Origin: Carya illinoinensis
Taxonomy: Eukaryota; Streptophyta; Magnoliopsida; Fagales; Juglandaceae
Length of the DNA: 64,000 nt
NCBI RefSeq assembly: GCF_018687715.1
Contig: NC_056759.1
Location: 34,438,385 to 34,502,384 of the forward strand
Direction of reading: 5' to 3'
Shown: one piece after another, positions 24,030-36,947 of the stretch
Layout of the letters: each line of letters opens with the position of its first letter
Position numbering within the stretch: position 1 is the stretch's first letter
The notes under the pieces: generated by a model
Database searches by the model: none
What the model was told of the DNA's origin: nothing
What the model saw: the letters and a program-made list of their open reading frames with translations, nothing else
Program-made: the position numbers and the translations under genes

Positions 24030-26541
24030 CCCCTTAATTGTGAAATCATTTTCTTTTTTATATTTAGATATCTCGCATCCTAAGTGCTGCACTTCACTAA
24101 AACCACAAAAACGGGTACATATTTGATGTGATAATGTCTCATTTTAATGTTTAGGATGAATGAAGTTTGTCTCAAACTTGCCACTTAGATTGTACTCTTA
24201 ATGTGCCACCATCACGTAATATCACGTGGTTTATTTAAAAATAAAACATAAAAATATATATTCAAACTAAAAAGACGTTCGAAAATATAAAAATGAGAAG
24301 ATGGTCCTGTTTGGATACAAGAACTGTTTCATCTCATCTTATATTATTTCATCATTAAATCTTATCAAAATTTCTATACAAAATATTAAGAGAATCACAT
24401 GAGGGTACCACATTAAGAGAATCATCTGAACAATAAATTTCAGACGATCAAATAACATTATTCATGAAACGACAGTAGAGTGGTAAAAATTCATATGATC
24501 AAATCTTAATGGATGATACAAGATTGAATTTTTTATTAATTATGAAGCCTCGAAGGTACAAAACATATTTATCTCTTTGATTTATGTTATATCTAAATTG
24601 TGGGAGTTTAGACATTTTACTTTCTCCACACATGTACAATGAGAAAACAAAATACGTGACACTGTTTAAGCCATTTAAAATATACCATATTAACAAATTT
24701 GATTGAAAAAAACAAAATTTAAGATGTAGAATTACATTTTTCTTTCATCATTTTCAACAAAATAAAGAATAAAAAGAAAGTCTCTACCAAGTTAAGAGAT
24801 ATAAAGATATAAAGAAAATCTTTATTCTTCACTATCTAGAGGTATAAAGTAGGAATCTACCCTCTTATTGTAATTGAAATTTTGGTTGAACATTAAAAAA
24901 ATTAAAAATTAAAAAATATTGAATAGTCCGATACAAAAAGAATAAGGGTATGTTTGAAAATATAACTATTCTCGTATATTTTCAGATTATTTTACTATTA
25001 TTCACTACTATTTACAAACTATTCACTATTATTCATAGATCATTTGAAATAGTATTAATATCCGGATGAAGCCTAACTTTATTTTAAAACTTTACCCAAC
25101 ACACCATCTATATAACATAATTTAATTTAAAAAATAAAGATACCATAAAATGCTAGTACTACCATAAATATCATTAAATGTTATGACATCCACATTTTAT
25201 TCCTATCTATTTAAAAAATTTATACCATCTAATTCAATAAGAAGATAGAAAAATCTCTATAGCGCCCCTAGAGTCATTCAAATCTTTCACAAAATAAGAA
25301 AGAGACGCTGCAACAGTTAAAATTGAGAATGTTAAGGGACCACCTGCATAAAATTATGTTTGTCAAGTGGGACCATGATTCATTCCTATTTGGTGCGAGA
25401 TAGGCTGTGAAAGAACCCCCACCACCTCTAGAAAACAACCTGACAAACCGAATAGGCACCTAAAAAAGTTTAAAGATGCAAGGGCTCCTTTCGTGAAAAA
25501 ATCTTTTAATTATTCATTTTTTTCGTTATCTTTTTATTATTTTATGATGTAATATTAAATAATAAATTTATAAATAAAATATAATAAATAATTTTTAATC
25601 ATTTAATATTACATCATAAAACGATCTAATACACTGTTATAAGATGAAGAGATGAGGATGAAAATTGAGATCCACTGCTCATCTTCCCTTAACATTGAAT
25701 TTTGAGAACTACTCAGGGCAATTAATTTGAATTAATGTTCAATAATGCACTTCACGTGGAGACTTGAATACTCCCACAAGTTTTAAATGATCCCCCAAAA
25801 CTTCTGTTCCTTAATTAGCCGGTTTGGCACCGAGTACTTTTTCTGTACCCTTTCTATGGAGAATTCTCCTTTTCTCTGTAGTTACATTTCTTGGTACTCA
25901 AAACTTTTGCTCTTGTCCCCTCCCTTTTCATTTCACCTTACCGGCTTCTTCCAAATCTTTTTCGTCAGGGAAGGAAAAAGATTAAAAAAAAAAAAAAAAG
26001 GGAAGCAGGCATTTCAAATTTGAAAGAAAGATCTCCAAGTCCCCAAATAAAAGATTCAAACAACTAGAGAGATATCATGCAATTATGAAGAAGAAGAAGA
26101 AGATGACCAAAATGATATAATTATCACAGATAAATTCAATGAATGGCATCACCAAACGCATTTCAATGAATGGTATCACAAAATAACGAATTTCAATGAA
26201 TTGTCTCGGTAAAATCGACATAACCATTAAACAACATGGTGAACAGAAATTGCAGAACCTACACAAGAATCAGAGAGCCCAAAACTTTTGAATCAATTAG
26301 CGAAAAAGCACAGATCTTTATTCGAAAATAATCACCATGGAAAGAGATGAAGGTAAAATTTGTGAGAAACGGATACTAGCAATAAGCATAATCTTGTACA
26401 GAAACATCCAAATATGATTATTACAGCACTAAATGACTCATCACCACGGCCAATCTATTTCTCCTTCAACTTCTTCATGTAAACAATCAAACCCATTTAA
26501 AAGAAAATCAGAAAAGGTTCTACAGAAAAAGAGAAAAGAAA
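24030..26541. other. Intergenic stretch between LINE and RALF gene
   Basis: AT-rich, no gene recognised. It holds a fragment of the dispersed MITE family (24306-24390: TGTTTGGATACAAGAACTG then CATCTCATCTTATATTATTT) and a perfect 21-bp inverted repeat (25540-25621). A GAA microsatellite is at 26087-26103. 26280-26541 is likely RALF 3' UTR. Confidence 0.5.
25540..25621. mobile_element. MITE-like element with a perfect 21-bp inverted repeat
   Basis: TTTTATGATGTAATATTAAA plus T at 25540-25560 is repeated in exact reverse complement at 25601-25621, around a 40-base AT-only loop. Weaker symmetry extends outward on both sides to about 25490 and 25670, so the element is probably near 180 bp. Confidence 0.6.
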
Positions 26542-26901
26542 TCAACTCCTGCACCTTGTGATGGTGCTGCAGCCACGGTTATAGGGGTTCGCCTGACCAC
26601 TACCCTGGCAGTTGTAGTAGGAGGTCCCGCGTCGAGAGCAGGGCACAGTGTTCCTCTGCAGCGCACCGTAGCTGATGTAGCTGCTGGTGGCCAGAATGCG
26701 CCGGCTGATCTCCGATCCCAGCTCAAACTCCTCTCCGGCCAGGCACTCAGCCACGGTTCCCTTGCAGGATGATCCAGCCGGTATTAAACCCAGTTGGTGG
26801 TGAGACAACCCGCCAGCATGGACGGTGGATGACGAGGAGCTGAAAACTAAGACCAGTGCACAGATCCCAAAAACAGCTGAAGAATAGAAGAGGCCGGCCA
26901 T
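26542..26901 (-). CDS. RALF: RALF peptide hormone precursor (RALF1/RALF33-like), 119 aa, intronless
   Basis: Residues 1-29 form a signal peptide with a hydrophobic core (FGICALVLVF). A propeptide ends in the subtilase (S1P-type) site RRIL at 67-70, giving a 49-residue mature peptide that starts ATSSYISYGAL. The YISY motif (75-78), needed for receptor binding in this family, and four cysteines (88, 98, 111, 117) are intact, with the terminal CSTITRC. Known: secreted RALF peptides act through FERONIA-type receptor kinases to alkalinise the apoplast and restrain cell expansion. Length and motifs are those of the conserved RALF1/22/23/33 group. The single ATG before the signal peptide sets the start. 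Confidence 0.95.
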   Translation of the reverse strand: MAGLFYSSAVFGICALVLVFSSSSSTVHAGGLSHHQLGLIPAGSSCKGTVAECLAGEEFELGSEISRRILATSSYISYGALQRNTVPCSRRGTSYYNCQGSGQANPYNRGCSTITRCRS

Positions 26902-27026
26902 AGTTTTGGAAACAATGCTCTCTCTGTCTTTTCTTTCTCTTCTGGGAAGGTTTCCTTCTGTGTGTAGCTGTGCTGTTTCTTTTGTTCTGAACTGCCCAAT
27001 TGACCTCAGGACAGGGAGAGCTGGGA

Positions 27027-27035
27027 CTTATAATA
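27027..27035 (-). promoter_or_regulatory. Possible TATA box of the RALF gene
   Basis: TATTATAAG on the minus strand, about 126 bases upstream of the RALF ATG. It is the only TATA-like match in the otherwise GC-richer proximal promoter. Confidence 0.45.
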
Positions 27036-27589
27036 GGAATGGAGGGAACAGTTTGGGATTGGTTTAGTCGATATTCACAGTAATGCCACTTGAGGGTTGA
27101 AAAAGAGAGTCTACAGCAATTTGAGACTACCATTGCCATAGTCGGCGTTGAATAGCCCACCAATGTTTAGGTGCCATTAGGTACACAGAGTGGGTAGAAT
27201 ACATTTGACATGGGAATAATTTTCCTTCCTTATCACATTTACAGAGCATGTCAAAGGTACATAATATATGATATTTAGAAAAACAAAATTTCTACTTATT
27301 ATTCCTATCTCATTTACCATACATGATTTTTTTATTTTTTATTTTTATTTTCTTTAACAAATAAGTAGTACATTGATGATAAGTAGAAGAATTTAATTAG
27401 TTTTGTATAAATAAAATAAAAAAGAATAAAAATAAAAATAAGTGAGATGTGTAGTGTGTTTGATGATTAGTAACAAAATTCGAAAAAAAAAAATGTGCTT
27501 CTAGCATATGGAAAAGATACATTATAATTTTATAAATTAATTAAACTTTTAAAAAATATGTGCATGTTACATATCACTGAACAAAATTG

Positions 27590-27755
27590 AAAGTTGAATA
27601 AAATATTATTAGAATATTATTTTTTAATATTATTATTGTTTTGAGATTTGAAAAAGTTGAATTATTTATTATATTTTATGTGAAAAATTAAAAAAATTGT
27701 AATGATAGTATGAGATAAGATGAGAGTATTTCTTAATCCAAACGAACTCTTATAA
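27590..27755. mobile_element. Dispersed AT-rich MITE, copy 2
   Basis: Shares GATTTGAAAAAGTTGAATT and TTATTATATTTTATGTGAAA with copies 1, 3 and 4, and ends near TTAATCCAAACGAACTC, the terminal motif also seen at 32440 (TTATCCAAACGAGACT). Confidence 0.6.
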
Positions 27756-27841
27756 TTTTATAGATGATTGGAGAAATTAATCCAGTTTGAAAGAGATTTC
27801 TATCCGATTGACATTATATATAAATATTATATAATGCATAT

Positions 27842-28650
27842 TGTTGAGATTAATTAGTTATCAACAACTAATTTAAAGTGAAATAGCATAAGCAAACAAA
27901 AGAAAAAACCAACAATTACACACAGAACACCAATATTTAAATGGTTCGCCTCAATGTGAGCCTACGTCTACTAGCGGGATCAATCTCAATGAATTCACTA
28001 TCAACAAAGGTGGAGTACAAGAGATCAATCACAAAATCCTCAAATTCAAAGCCCTAATACACCTAATAGACTCTTGGGATTCTCATAAGAGGACCTCACT
28101 CTCTCACTGTAAGTTTTCAGCTGCTCAAAGTGTAAAAAATTGAAAAAAAAAAACAATCTAACAATATATATTTATTTTGAAACGGCGCGAAGCCCTTGAA
28201 TATGAACATTCACTCAAGCAACCATTAGGGTTAGTGCTCGTTTGAGTTGGATGTCGAACGAGTGTTGAAGAACTCTTAGGTTGACATCTGGCTCATTGAC
28301 ATCTTGCTCAAGCTGATTGTCAAATGAACTCACAGGTTGTGTCAAGCTCGAGCTGATTGTCAAGTAACTGATAAGTGAACTCTTTATCTAAAGTTTCGCT
28401 CAAACGACATAGACACTACTAGAGCTAACGATCCGTAGGGGCGTTTTTTCAATATGAATCAAACAACCTTCCAACACATTAACTTTGGTGTTCCCACTCC
28501 ATCCCTATAGAATTATAGAGCTAAGAAAACTAAGGCGCTTTCTAAAGTTTGACCTTCATACGGATAATTACCGCTTGACTAAAGAGATCTTGAAACGTAA
28601 TCTAGACGGCATCAATTTCAATCAAACTTCGCAAATCAATTACCCCAACA
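27842..28650. repeat. Possible solo LTR or LTR fragment
   Basis: The segment starts TGTTGAGATTAATTAG and could end at ATTACCCCAACA, a TG...CA framed block of about 0.8 kb. It contains TTTAAATGGTTCGCC and GTGAGCCTACGTCTAC, a motif I associate with plant copia-type LTRs. No matching target duplication was found, so the bounds are a guess. Confidence 0.3.
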
Positions 28651-29052
28651 TTTGTTATGGAAAAAGTAAGAAAATGCTACTACAGGTAGCTATATGTTAA
28701 AACATGCCACAAATGGGTATTGGTTTCTATAAATTCGTAGTTAAAATTTAGTTAAAAATGTCATCTTGGCGGCTTATATAATGCACTTTCTATACATTAC
28801 ATATTAGATTATGTATAAATTTGGCTAAATTAGTAAAATAATATTTTGTTATTTCTTAATTAGCATATCCAACAATCATATTTATGAAATCTAATGGTCA
28901 TATTTATTATTTTAACTAAACATATTTTTATTTACCATAATTTATTTTAAAGGTAATTTTTATCCAATCATTTTTTGATCCATTTCAAATTGTTCAAGGA
29001 ATTAAACGGTTTTTTAAGGACGATCAAAAAAGATATTCAAAAGAGAAAATTT

Positions 29053-29211
29053 CATATACCATATTATCATCTCATTTTTATTATACTAAGTATACTATGG
29101 TACATTTATCACTATTAAATGATCATTTATTGTATGTTTATTTTTCATCTAATAGTGATAAATGAGCTACATCTTATTTAATAAGATGAAAATAAGATGA
29201 GAGTGTAGTGT
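29053..29211. mobile_element. MITE-like imperfect palindrome
   Basis: The arms TTATCACTATTAAATGA and TCATCTAATAGTGATAAAT are mirrored around a short centre, and outer parts rich in TCATCTCATTTTTATTAT / AATAAGATGAGAGTG are also complementary. Bounds are approximate. Confidence 0.45.
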
Positions 29212-29660
29212 ATAACATTATTTGGAGTGTGCAAGCGCTGTACAGTTATTTTAAAAAAGAGTAAGGTCTATTATTAAAAATAAAATAAAATTTTACATGA
29301 ATTCTGTATTTATTTACTATTTTTAAAGTGATTGTGTGACGTTTGTGCATTCACAATTATAACTATCACTTTTCTAATACATCAATTTTCTATGCAACAT
29401 CACCTAATCAATTGTACATAGAAATTAAACTGCTCAGCATGGAGAGAAGAATTCAGATGGATCTTCTTCTATTCGGTGTGAAATGGAAACTTCAATTAAT
29501 CCACCCACTATTTTTACCAAACCCTCCGTCTAATCTATCCATGGACTGAATGGCAATTTGGTAGTTAAGTTGAGAGGCAAATGCAAATTCAGAGTCGTTG
29601 AGGTAGCAAAGGTTCACACCTAAAGTTGACTGGTTGTCTCTTTCTTTCCGCTTTTGATTT

Positions 29661-30080
29661 AGGTATAAGAGAAATGCTACACATCATTCTACACCACACA
29701 CTTTATATATTAAAATATTATTTTTTATTTTTTTTATTTTTTATTTTATTTTATTCTTATTAAACTAATTAAATTATTTTATTTATCATCCACACACTAC
29801 ATATTTATTATAAAAAAATAAAAAAACAATTAAAATAAGTGTGGTGTGTGAAGTGTGAGGATGACAAATAGATTTTTCCTAGGTATAAACCAAGCCCTCG
29901 CCTCCGTCCAAGATTCTCTTAACCAAAACACGTTTCCTTCTTCCCACGCACCTGAAACCTTCCGTCGCCGTTAATTAATTCACCGTTTCTGTTTGCGTGC
30001 ACCAAGCACGTCTACAAACGTCGAGCTTGATCGGTGCTTAATTTTGAGTTTTGCTGCTACAAGTAAATTTCCGTCCCCAT
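29661..30080 (+). promoter_or_regulatory. Orphan promoter/5' leader-like patch
   Basis: GGTATAAA (29882-29889) is followed by a C-rich leader-like stretch (CCAAGCCCTCGCCTCCGTCC, then CTTCCGTCGCCG) and ends near a donor-like CTACAAGTAAATTT at about 30060. This is much richer in C/G than its surroundings, but no coding exon follows. It may be the first exon of a lost or unrecognised gene. Inference only. Confidence 0.25.
29669..29879. mobile_element. MITE with a perfect 9-bp target duplication
   Basis: A ~211-bp element flanked by TAGGTATAA at 29660-29668 and 29880-29888. The ends GAGAAATGCTA and (reverse complement) GGAAAAATCTA, followed by inner arms ACACCACACACTT / AAGTGTGGTGTGTGAAGTGT, form a terminal inverted repeat. 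Size and 9-bp duplication point to a Mutator-type MITE; an 8-bp hAT reading is also possible. Confidence 0.75.
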
Positions 30081-30319
30081 TTGTATATTAATGTTATTAC
30101 TTTTATATTTAAAATTTAATTTAGTATTATTTTTATTAAAATTTAACTTTCTGATCAATCATATTAAATAAGTACGTATATTGGTGCGCATAATTACTTA
30201 CAATTAAATTTTTTTTAAAATGAATATTTAGAAGATGAATTGTAATTAAAGGAAAGTTTTACCGTAAATTTTAGATAGTAAAGTAAAATAAAAGTTAAAA
30301 ATTAAATAAAATATTAACA

Positions 30320-30835
30320 TCACCCATCATGGGCGGGGGCGGGGAGGGCCCAACCCCACCCAACATTTTCCCCGCCTCTCCTTCACCTATATATATATAT
30401 ATATTATATAAACATAAATATATATTTATATTTTACAAATTATGTATATATAAATATATATATATTATAATTTGTTAGATTTGTTCACAAAGTATGCATT
30501 AGCAAATTTAAAAACTATATAGTTTAAAAATTACTACACTACAACATACACAAAATATGTAATACATATTTAAAAATTACGATATTTTTAAATTATAGTC
30601 ATATTTACAAAATTTTAATTTACAATTTAGATTTAAAAATATATTTTTTTTTATCACTTTTAAATCTTGAAATAATTTTTTAACATAATGAAATGTATTC
30701 TATATTTAAAGTGGAAATGACGCACCCTACCTAGTGGGACGGGTGGCTGGGAGGAAAATCCCACCCCTGCACCATGCAGGGCGAGGTGCGGGGAGGAGGT
30801 TACCTCGCACCGCATGGTGCGGGTAGCACCCTTAT
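30320..30835. repeat. GC-rich ends around an AT-rich core, possible TIR element
   Basis: Left end GGGCGGGGGCGGGGAGGGCC (about 30331) and a right end (30720-30830) of G/C-rich blocks, including the hairpin CCGCACCGCATGGTGCGGG (about 30810). The 380-bp core between them is almost pure A/T. I think it is a non-autonomous DNA element with GC-rich subterminal repeats; no target duplication could be fixed. Confidence 0.35.
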
Positions 30836-32224
30836 TTTCAATATATATACTTTTATATTTTGGGATAAAAGTACGTTTTACATCCTTAAATCATTAGGGG
30901 TTTTTATTTTACATTTTAAATAATTAAAATCAACACATTAGAGTCTTGGACTCTCAATCTATTAAAATGCGATAATATGCACCAACGGTTAAGATTGTGC
31001 CGCATCATTTTTTTCCAACTATATTATTCGTTAAAATTTAATAAGATTGTGATTTTTATAAAAAAAAATTTAATTTAGAAATGTAATATATTAACTTCAA
31101 AAGTTTAAAACAAAATATAAGAGGTTGGTATCATAATTTGCAACGCATTCGTCTCAAATCACCATTGGATCAATCATTCTTAAAAAGATAACAAAATTCA
31201 ATGATTATTAAAAAAAAATATTAGGTAAAAAATGAGATTACTAAGGGACAATGGGGTAAATTCAAGTATTAATTTTATTTTTATTTTTAGAAAAGTAAAT
31301 AATATAAAAATTAATAATTTTGAATAGTTTTCCATTTGTTTAACCTCCTGACAAAAAACGTCAGCGCATTAAACGGGTGCGAAACGTGCAGACCCGTTTA
31401 CAAGACGTGGGGGCCCAAAATACAGATTCGATTGGGCGGTGCTTGCGCGTCCAGAACTTCTCAAAGCCAGCTGTATGTTCAAGCCTTGAACAATATTTTT
31501 TTCTTTTAATATTTATATTATATTTAATTGTTATATGTATATAATAAAAATACACTATTAAATGGAAAAAATTGACACTTTTTAATCGGAAAGAGATCCG
31601 AAACTCCTCATGATTCTTCTCCTTCTAAATTACAACTGCTCCGAGGAAAGATGATAAAATAAATAAATAAATAAATAGAGGAAAGACGACTCCCTTTAAT
31701 TACAATTTACAACAAAATCTAACTAATTCTGTCGTTTATTTTTTTAAAATTAGTTTTTAAATTTCAAAAACAGACAAGATATACTGTTACGAGATTGATC
31801 ACAGAAGAAAAAAGAAGTTTTTTTTTTTTAAAAAAAATAAATTTAAAATAGGAACAGATTCTTTTAAGTAGATTTTTGTCCTATTTGAATAGTGGAATGA
31901 GATAGATAAAAAATCTATTAATAATAATTAAATAATTTATAAATAGTAATAAAATAATTTGAATTTTTATTGAGTTTAGAAAAGTCTTAGCCATCGATAG
32001 TGGCTCAGAGTATTCCTATCGAGAAGTGTAAAATGTATATTTTTATTTTGTGTGTGTTTTTAAGCATTTTTTAAATCCCTTCAAAAAATTTTGAGAAAAA
32101 GAAAAAGGTTATAACCTCATTTAAAAATACTTTTTTAACAGTTAAGTACAAAGAAAATAAAATATGAATAAGCAACTTCTCGCGAGCCTCAGGATGCATC
32201 ATTTTTCTTTAGAAAATAAAGAAA

Positions 32225-32455
32225 GAAAGAGTTAAATAAAAATATTATAAAATTAAAATATTATTTGTTAATATTATTTTTATTTTAGAATTTGAAAAAG
32301 TAGAACTATTTTTTGTATTTTATATGAAATTTTAGAAAAATTGTAATGATTAGATAAAAAAGTATGAAATAGAAATTAAAAAGTATTTGTATTTGAGTAA
32401 TTATTTAGATGTTGAAGTGAGATGGGATAAGACCAACTGCTTATCCAAACGAGAC
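32225..32455. mobile_element. Dispersed AT-rich MITE, copy 3
   Basis: Contains GAATTTGAAAAAGTAGAACT and GAAAAATTGTAATGATTAGA, matching copies 1 and 2, and ends TTATCCAAACGAGACTTTAG. Confidence 0.6.
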
Positions 32456-34706
32456 TTTAGATTACTTAGAGTTTTTGCCAGAATTATTTAAAACTCAAAA
32501 TGAGAGGGATAGAGTAAACAAATCCTCGATCAAGTAGAGAAGCCAGATTCTCTAGTTGCCGATCTTTTAGACGGTCGAAGAAAATTAACTAAAAGAGCCA
32601 CGCATATGTTTCATGCATGGCTCACTGTGGCTTACACCGAGCATGAGACTCACATGCCATCACATCATGGGAATTCTATCATTGCCACGTGCAGCACTAT
32701 CAGGGTTAGTGGCTTTAGATCTTTTAGATCCGATCATTCTCTTCTCTTCAAGAGTGGCATGTGGCCTACACTCGCCTCTATAGCCAGTAACAGTCATATG
32801 TCGGTGATTTGACCCATCTTCGATATATTATTTCCCTATATTCTCCCATTTTTTATAACCAATGATCAAGATAAAAAGGTAATAAAAGTCTGTCAATCTA
32901 GACTAGTAAAATGCAACACACAATAATTTATTGTAGCTTTTAGTCCTAATTTTATAGTCTATTTATCATACTGTGTCAAAACCGTTTCAAGTGGCTCTCC
33001 TTTTTGAGAAATGGGTTGAAACCAAGTCATTGACTCCAAATCCCTCTTTATTTTATTTTACTGGTGTTGTATTGCTGATTTAGGATGATTGTTCGGAACT
33101 TCCACTCTATTGAATTTTGTATCCTGTAATCGTTTACTTGTTAGAAAAAAAAAAAGAGTAAAGAAGCCAGGTGCTGAGTCGTCCCAACTTGCAGATTTTA
33201 TCGACTTGGGAAACAGCAAAATTTAATGGGGGAGCTAATTTCGAATCAGTTCAAGATTCTAATCTTCCCCTGCCCTGTTTCTGTTTGGCACATAAAATTC
33301 CCCACCTTAGGGGCTTATATTACTTGGGACAATCATCTCAAGCATTTCCATGTCAAAGTTCTGCTTTATATATTCTGGACAAATAGCAATGAAAAAGCTA
33401 ACTATGACAGTAAAGAAAGGCCCATGACCTTTGGGGAAATACAAACCAAGTGACAGAATTTGCTACGGCATAATGGAGTAGGCTTCAACATGTCTTTAAG
33501 ATAGATATCGATTGTCCCTACATTTCCTCATGAGTAATGCCAGATAAGTCATGGGCTGTGTAATACTTTTTTTGAAAAATAATGAAATTCATTATTAAAA
33601 AATTAATTTTTTCATATGGGTCTCATATTTACTCACTTTTTTTAAAAGAAATATATAACATTTACAAACTCTATAAATGCAAATATCATTTCTCTTTCCT
33701 TGTGGTATATATGCCATATGGTGATGTTGATTGAACAATATTATATTTCATCCTCATCATCATTATCAATTCATCATGATCCTCATCCTTATCCATCTAC
33801 CTAGTTACCGGGATTTCGTTATGAAAAACCAAAAACTTTAGCATCTGGCCTATTTGAAAGCAGCAAACTGTAAAAATATTAGCCATGACACATATGCAAG
33901 AACAACCCAATTAACTAGCACTATCACCAACAGGTTCTTCTGCATGATCCTTTTCTTAGCATGGCAGCTATCGTAACAAGCCGTCAAGACAATGCAATTA
34001 TAGTTGATGGTGAATATGCATCAGGATGCACACAGGAATGTTGGTACGACCACACTTAGAAAATTAGGACCAAGGGAGTGTCTTATGGTCATTATGTGTT
34101 ATGGTTGACAAGAGCAGTAAGGCCTCATTGGTACATTTTTTACCATACTGCCATATAGCCAGTAGAGTAGAACAGGTAAGACTTTACTCTCTAGAATCTA
34201 TTGAGTCATGTGCAGTTACACATACCAATGGAGAGAGTTCATAAATATTTCATTTCAGTAGGGACAATTCACAAAATGCAGGGAATAAGCACACACATGC
34301 GCATGCATAGAGAGACACACCATTGCAATTTGCAGCCAAAGTAAAAGCAATGATGAGCTGAAGATCTGATAATGAAGAAAGCAATAAGAATTAGTATGTA
34401 TATAGGCATCTGCAGGTTCATTTCCTTCTACTAGATGCAGCTTTTGATAATTTGCATTGTACTAGTCCTTTGAATTTCCCTCTGTTCACTGGCATTCGGA
34501 TTTCTTTCCCCTCGAACTTGCCTTTCTTCAGTACCACTACCACTTTTTTACTACACTTTCTGCACATTGGGGTTACCAAAACTTAAAGGAAGCAGAACAT
34601 GCTCTCTCTTCACCATTAAAAAAATTTTATGAACAGTTTACCTGAAGAAAAAAGTGTATTTGCCATCCCCCAGGAATGTCATCCCCTTTGGCGAAGAGCT
34701 ATGGGA

Positions 34707-34766
34707 CCCAGTCCCATGCTCATTCTAGCCATGTGTCCCAGTCCCATGCTCATTCTAGCCATGTGT
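34707..34766. repeat. Perfect 2 x 30-bp tandem duplication
   Basis: The unit beginning CCCAGTCCCATGCTCATTC occurs at 34707-34736 and again at 34737-34766 with no difference. Confidence 0.95.
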
Positions 34767-36522
34767 TGTGGTAGGCTGTTCCGAGGGATTCCCTTTCAGG
34801 GAGCTGCAATGTAAGCATCAAAGTTTGAGCTGGACCCATCATCTAAACCAAATTTTGGTGCCCATTAGAATAGGTTTGTTACTCAGATACATATAGTTTT
34901 TCAAGATGAAAGTCCAGCATGGTTAACAAAATATTTGCAACCAGAATGATAAGCAAGACAGATCGACTATAACATTCGATTGTAGTATATGTTCGTTCCC
35001 ATGATTGTCCCAACAAACCGTCAAGATCAATGTTGGGTCAATATTTGCTGAAAGCCCAATGACATCCCAAACTAAGGCCCATCAAATTAAATACAAACTC
35101 GGTTCTTAGCCAAATCCATCAAGTGTTAAACAATACATAAATTGGATAAAACCATAACTGCTTTAGTGTCTGTTGAGAGATACTCGATCTCTTACAAAAA
35201 GGAAAGAAAATTCCCCGACTAGCTCTTTTGGTTAATTACTACTGGTTTTGACATGGTTTCGATCATTCAATTAATTATCTGTTTCAGTTCTTATCCCAGC
35301 TTGTCATCTTCTTACTGAAATGCCATGCACCACCAATTAACTCGTGTAAATGGCTAATCAGAACCCTTTGATAATCCATCTTTAAACAAATATCAAATGA
35401 CAAAAGTTCGAATCATTAAGGGAATTAAGAGTATGCATAGATGGATGGTGGGTTTTTTCTACTATTTATCCTGATTTGAGTTTATATTCTTCAAATCCAT
35501 TTTATTCCCTGCACCTCCTCTAATGCGTTTGCCTTTTAAAAGCATTTGGTTCTAATGGGTTAAATTACCAATGAGATTTCCAAAACGGTTTAGACTAAAA
35601 ATTAAATGAATTTTAAAAAACTTACAGTAAGGTGTTCATCATGTGGCACACCTTTTCTCAATTACTCCTTTCTTAATGTGGCTTCAAATCCACATCTAGC
35701 TAGCTAGCTATGGAATTTTTTATGTTGATGATGAGGAACTTGAGACATGGTGCAAATTCAACATGTCTTTTGTTAGGTTAAGCTCTGAACTCGTGTAAGT
35801 CACCCATATCACACGGATTAGCTAGGTAAATCATCAAATTTTTATCGATTAGACGTATCACCTAAATATTGTTTACACCCAAGGGTTCAAACCTTTTTAG
35901 ACCAAGAAGAAGCATACCTTCAAAATCAAGACCTACCAATTGACACAATCCCTAAGAATGACGGGTGCATGTTTCCCTCATAGCTAGACACGTCAATTTT
36001 TTATGCTCCGCCTTCAATGAGTAATTTATTTAATAGATAAGTTATGAATCTTTTGTAGAAATAAGTCCAAACTAACGTGTAACATGAGAGCACTATATAT
36101 TTGGTAAAATATATAGGATTGTTGAGTTTCTCATTTTCCATCCTTCATTAGCGTGTGCATGCTGCATGCCCTTCACACCAAAGGCATCCTACATATATGT
36201 CATTATAAATAGTAATGTGAATCCCAATATTAATATAATAAAATCTACATATTATATTTATCTCTCTTTAAATTGTAAATAATATTTAGATAAATAGTTA
36301 GTATGGTCCACTCAAATTGTATTCAACTGTTGTAGGTTGATGCAGATGAGGAGAGAATCATCTTTTCTTTTCCTAGCAAAAGCCCTTTCCCTTGATTTGA
36401 CTGAAACACTTGTATTAGTGTATGCCATTTATTTGGGGAATACATGTTTCCCTAATAATCAAACCTGCCAATTTTTTATGCTTGGCATTTAGCTAAACAT
36501 TTCTTTTGTAGCTAAGAATTTT

Positions 36523-36584
36523 CCTCCATTAAAAGTTAGGTAGCTCTTAAGCCCCTCCATTAAAAGTTAGGTAGCTCTTAAGCC
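36523..36584. repeat. Perfect 2 x 31-bp tandem duplication
   Basis: The unit beginning CCTCCATTAAAAGTTAGG occurs at 36523-36553 and 36554-36584, identical. Confidence 0.95.
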
Positions 36585-36947
36585 AATGGTTAATCCCTAA
36601 TTATACATAGCTATTAGAGGGGGTTCCATCACTGTATTATTCATAATTGAAGTCATTATTTTCATGATTGGCACCTTCTCCTTGTTTATTTCTCTTCTTT
36701 TCAAACCCACTTCCCTTCCCCCTAAAACACAAAAGAGGTTAGCTATCTATTCTAAAGGTCATGTGGAAGGCTGTATGTATGTTTTTAGTAAGGACAACCT
36801 CCCTGATTGAGGAGACAAAACGAACACTGAAATCTCATCTAGCAGTGTCTCATATAATGAGATCATAGGGAAACATCCAAAAGGGGTGACTGATTTTTGA
36901 GAAGGTTATGAGGGCATCCACTTGGGCTGGATTTGCTATACAATTAA

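Noticed and set aside
33171..33453. Two overlapping plus-strand frames near 33.2 kb
   Set aside because: Short, in competing frames, no recognised domain, no splice context.
34650..34800. MicroRNA-like hairpin around the 30-bp duplication
   Set aside because: I could not pair the arms convincingly and no known mature sequence matched.
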